Origin: an uncultured Bacteroidales bacterium
GTDB taxonomy: Bacteria; Bacteroidota; Bacteroidia; Bacteroidales; UBA932
Assembly (NCBI GenBank): GCA_946614205.1
Contig: CAMOGR010000149.1
Span: 1-8,086 of the forward strand
DNA length: 8,086 nucleotides
Direction of reading: 5' to 3'
Shown here piece by piece: positions 5,478 through 8,086 of the stretch. Within the stretch, counting starts at the first letter, position 1. Each line of letters starts with the position of its first letter. The position numbers and the translations under genes are program-made. The notes beneath the pieces were generated by a model that saw only the letters and a program-made list of their open reading frames with translations, was not told where the DNA came from and did not search any database.

Positions 5478-8086
5478 CTAGAATTTAAGGTTGAGACCAA
5501 GTGTGACGGCGCGGCCCACCGGGTAGTTCATGGAGTACATGCCGGCAAGCTCGTACATTGTGCTCTCCAGGCGGACCTCCGGGTCCATGCCGGAGAAACG
5601 GCTGAGAGTGAAGAGGTTGTCGCCGGACAGGAAGACCTTGGCCTCCTGCATGTGCAGCTTCTTCGCGAATGCCGAAGGCAGCGAGTAGCTGAGCGTCACG
5701 TTCTTGACCCTCAGGAAACTGCCGTCCTCGAGGTAGCGGGAACTGATGCCGTCGGCGTTGTGGTTGCCGCCCGACACGGGACGCGGGTGGGTGGCAATGT
5801 CGCCGGCCTGGGCCCAGCGGCTCCAGCCGAGTCCGTTGTTGATGGACATCTGGTTGTAGTCGGTGTAGTGGCCGTCGGTGTCCATGGTGACACGGGTGTA
5901 ATTGAATATCTTGTTGCCGTACACGTAGTTGAGGTTCACGGCAAGGCTCAGACCGCCAAGGGTGAAGGTGTTGAGGAGGCCGCCGCTGAAGAGGGGCGAA
6001 GCCTTGCCTACGATCTGGGAGTCGTTGTCAGGGTCGAACACGTTGGTGAGTTCGGTGCCCGTGACGTTGCCGTTCTCGTCCTTTATGAGGTGCTCCCACT
6101 GAGGGTCGCCGTTCTCGGGATTGACGCCCATCCACTTGGGCATGTACCAGCTGTAAAGGGCCTCGCCCTCGCGGATTATCTGTCTCGCGGAGTTGGAACC
6201 CACGGTCTGGATGATGTCTTCGTGGTTGGGGATGGACACTACGGTGTTGCGGTTCAGGCCGATGTTGAACCCGGTGGTCCAGGTGAACGCGCGCTTCTTG
6301 ATGTTGGTGGAGTTGACGCTGAACTCGATGCCCTGGTTGCGTATGGCTCCGGAGTTCTTGGTGATGTAGGAGAAACCGGTGGACGGTGCCGTGGGCACGT
6401 CGAGCAGCAGGTCGTCGTTGAGGATGTTGTACAGGTCGAGTACGAATTCAACCCTGTCGAGCAGCGTGAGGTCGAGTCCGATGTTGGCCATGCGGGCCCT
6501 TTCCCAGTGCAGGTAGGGATTCTCCTGCTTGGCGGGATACATTCCCACCACGCCCTGGTACTGCACTGCGGCCTCGGCTGCGTAGGTGGACATGTAGGAA
6601 TAGGGCTGGATGCCGGAGTTTCCGGTCTCGCCGTAGCTGGCCCTGAGCTTGAGGAAGCTGATGGCGGGAGCGCCGTTGCGGATGAAGTCCTCGGACGATG
6701 CGAGCCATGCGGCACTCACGGAAGGGAACCAGCCCACCCTTTGCTTGGGTGCGAATACGGAGTTGGCATCGGCCCTTATGGAGGCGGTAACGATGTATTT
6801 CTCCATGTAACTGTACTGCGCCTGCGCGAATGCGGACCAGCCTTCACCCTCCACGTAGTAACCGCCTACTCCGTTGGGGGAAGCGGCGTTGAGGACGATG
6901 AGGCCGGACTTCATGCCAACGCCCTCGGCGCTGGTGTAGTCGTTCTTCCATTTGCCCCACTCGTAGCCCACAAGTGCGTTTACGTTGTGGCCGAGTCCGA
7001 AGGTCTGCGTGTATTTCAGCAGGTCGGAAGTGGAGAAGCTGCGGCCGGTGGTGATGTTCTTCTGTATTACGCCTTCGGGCCAGGATGCACTTGCCGTACG
7101 GGGGTCGATGACGAGCTTCCAGGTGGAAGCGGAGCTGCCGTAGCGGTTGGTGCTGGTGAAGCTGAGGTTGGGAGTGATTCTCCAGACCAGTTGCAGGTCG
7201 GTGGTGAGGTCGTGCCAGTCGGACTTGGAGGAGTTGTATATCTCGTTGTGGAAGATGTTGAACTTGTCGTGCGAGTACCACTGCTTGCCGTTGTCGGTGC
7301 GGGTGCCGTTGTTCACGTAGAGGTAGCCTCCGTTGACCTGGTCGTAGGGATTGTCCCAGGGCGACATGCGGTAGGCGCTCTCCAGCGTGACGTAGCTAGA
7401 CGTACCCTGGTTGCCGGCGTCAGTATAGTTGACCCTCAGGTTGAGGTTGACTGTGGGAGTGACCTTGACTCCGAGGTTTACGCGGCCTGTGGTCTTGCGG
7501 AAGTTGGTGTTGATGAGAGTACCCTTCTCGCGGTAGTGGTCGAGGCTCACGAAGTAGGTTACGTCGTCGGAGCTGCCTGCCACGGATGCGTAGTAGTTCT
7601 GGGTGTTGCCCAGCTGGAAAGCTTCGTCCATCCAGCTGAAGTCCTGTTCAAGCAACTCCTTGGGGTACAGCATGTTGAAGACTGCCTTGGGGTAGATGGA
7701 CTTGCTCAGCTGATACAGCTCCGAGGAGTTCATGGGGCGGAAGCGGCCGGTAAGGGCCTGCTTCACGCCGCCCTGGGCCTTGAATTCCACGGCTGTCTTC
7801 TGGCCGGGCGTGGCCTTCTTGGTGGTGACGACGATTACGCCGCCGGCCGCGTCGGAACCGTAGATGGCGGTTGCACCTGCATCCTTAAGCACGGAGATGG
7901 ACTCTACGTCGTTGGGATTGAAAGACCCACCGGGGATGCCGTCGACCACGTACAGGGGAGCTGCGGATGCCGAGATGGAACCGGTGCCGCGTACCCTTAT
8001 CTGAGCGGCCTCTCCTGGCTGGCCGGTGGCGTTGTAAACCAGCACGCCGGCCACCTTGCCCTGGAGCATGTTGCCCACGTCGGGGG
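5478..8086 (-). CDS. susC: SusC/RagA-family TonB-dependent outer-membrane transporter (partial, 5' end beyond window)
   Basis: This frame is open from the window edge (first full codons Pro, Asp, Val at 8084-8076) to TAG at 5480-5478, giving 868 visible residues. It imports glycan oligomers across the outer membrane with TonB/ExbBD energy. Counting from the Val codon at 8078, the plug domain shows MLQGKVAGV (4-12), IRVRGTGS (27-34), PLYVVDGIPGG (41-51) and VESISVLKDAGATAIYGSDA (58-77), the classic SusC plug signature. The 22-strand barrel follows, with RVGWFPSVSAAW, SGDNLFTLSRFSGMDPE near the end, and the C-terminal phenylalanine of LNLKF that suits BAM-dependent insertion. The signal peptide, any carboxypeptidase-like N-terminal domain and the TonB box lie outside the window. 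The GTG at 8078 is an internal valine, not the start: Pro-Asp precede it in frame and the plug motif is already under way. SusC and the adjacent SusD form one complex. Confidence 0.97.
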   Translation of the reverse strand, partial: PDVGNMLQGKVAGVLVYNATGQPGEAAQIRVRGTGSISASAAPLYVVDGIPGGSFNPNDVESISVLKDAGATAIYGSDAAGGVIVVTTKKATPGQKTAVEFKAQGGVKQALTGRFRPMNSSELYQLSKSIYPKAVFNMLYPKELLEQDFSWMDEAFQLGNTQNYYASVAGSSDDVTYFVSLDHYREKGTLINTNFRKTTGRVNLGVKVTPTVNLNLRVNYTDAGNQGTSSYVTLESAYRMSPWDNPYDQVNGGYLYVNNGTRTDNGKQWYSHDKFNIFHNEIYNSSKSDWHDLTTDLQLVWRITPNLSFTSTNRYGSSASTWKLVIDPRTASASWPEGVIQKNITTGRSFSTSDLLKYTQTFGLGHNVNALVGYEWGKWKNDYTSAEGVGMKSGLIVLNAASPNGVGGYYVEGEGWSAFAQAQYSYMEKYIVTASIRADANSVFAPKQRVGWFPSVSAAWLASSEDFIRNGAPAISFLKLRASYGETGNSGIQPYSYMSTYAAEAAVQYQGVVGMYPAKQENPYLHWERARMANIGLDLTLLDRVEFVLDLYNILNDDLLLDVPTAPSTGFSYITKNSGAIRNQGIEFSVNSTNIKKRAFTWTTGFNIGLNRNTVVSIPNHEDIIQTVGSNSARQIIREGEALYSWYMPKWMGVNPENGDPQWEHLIKDENGNVTGTELTNVFDPDNDSQIVGKASPLFSGGLLNTFTLGGLSLAVNLNYVYGNKIFNYTRVTMDTDGHYTDYNQMSINNGLGWSRWAQAGDIATHPRPVSGGNHNADGISSRYLEDGSFLRVKNVTLSYSLPSAFAKKLHMQEAKVFLSGDNLFTLSRFSGMDPEVRLESTMYELAGMYSMNYPVGRAVTLGLNLKF

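Noticed and set aside
8076..8078. GTG at 8078 as the start codon of SusC
   Set aside because: The frame stays open upstream to the window edge, and the plug domain is already in progress; signal peptide and N-terminal domain must lie further upstream.

Overview
The window looks like part of a polysaccharide utilization locus (PUL) from a Bacteroidota bacterium, most likely order Bacteroidales. The evidence is an adjacent SusC/SusD pair, several lipoproteins with Bacteroidota-style signal peptides, and almost no Shine-Dalgarno sequences. The DNA is GC-rich by eye for this phylum and GC-rich at third codon positions. That fits a high-GC lineage (Alistipes/Rikenellaceae-like or uncultured gut or rumen Bacteroidales), but the genus cannot be fixed from the sequence alone.

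All five genes lie on the minus strand and read from right to left in one apparent operon. The order is: SusC-like TonB-dependent transporter (8086 to 5478, 5' end outside the window); SusD-like glycan-binding lipoprotein (5471 to 3759, 6 bp after susC); a small lipoprotein with a proline-rich tether and a CBM9-like/DOMON-type domain (3723 to 2908), probably the surface glycan-binding protein in the SusE/F position; a strong intrinsic-terminator-like hairpin (2858-2890); a compact GH31 glycosidase lipoprotein (2845 to 1289); and a DUF4874-DUF4832 lipoprotein (1292 to 1, 3' end outside the window) whose ATG overlaps the GH31 stop codon as ATGA. No RNA gene, mobile element or CRISPR array was found. 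The operon promoter and any regulator (ECF sigma/anti-sigma, hybrid two-component system or SusR-like) would lie outside the window.

Inferred working model: the SusD-like protein and the small binding lipoprotein capture a glycan at the cell surface, and the SusC-like barrel imports oligosaccharides using TonB energy. The GH31 enzyme cleaves a terminal alpha-linked sugar. The DUF4874-DUF4832 protein, of unknown function, probably works on the same glycan because it is translationally coupled to the GH31 gene. The substrate cannot be read from the sequence beyond an alpha-glycosidic linkage. The least explained parts are the DUF4874-DUF4832 protein as a possible uncharacterised glycosidase, and the hairpin that splits the transport/binding genes from the enzyme genes.
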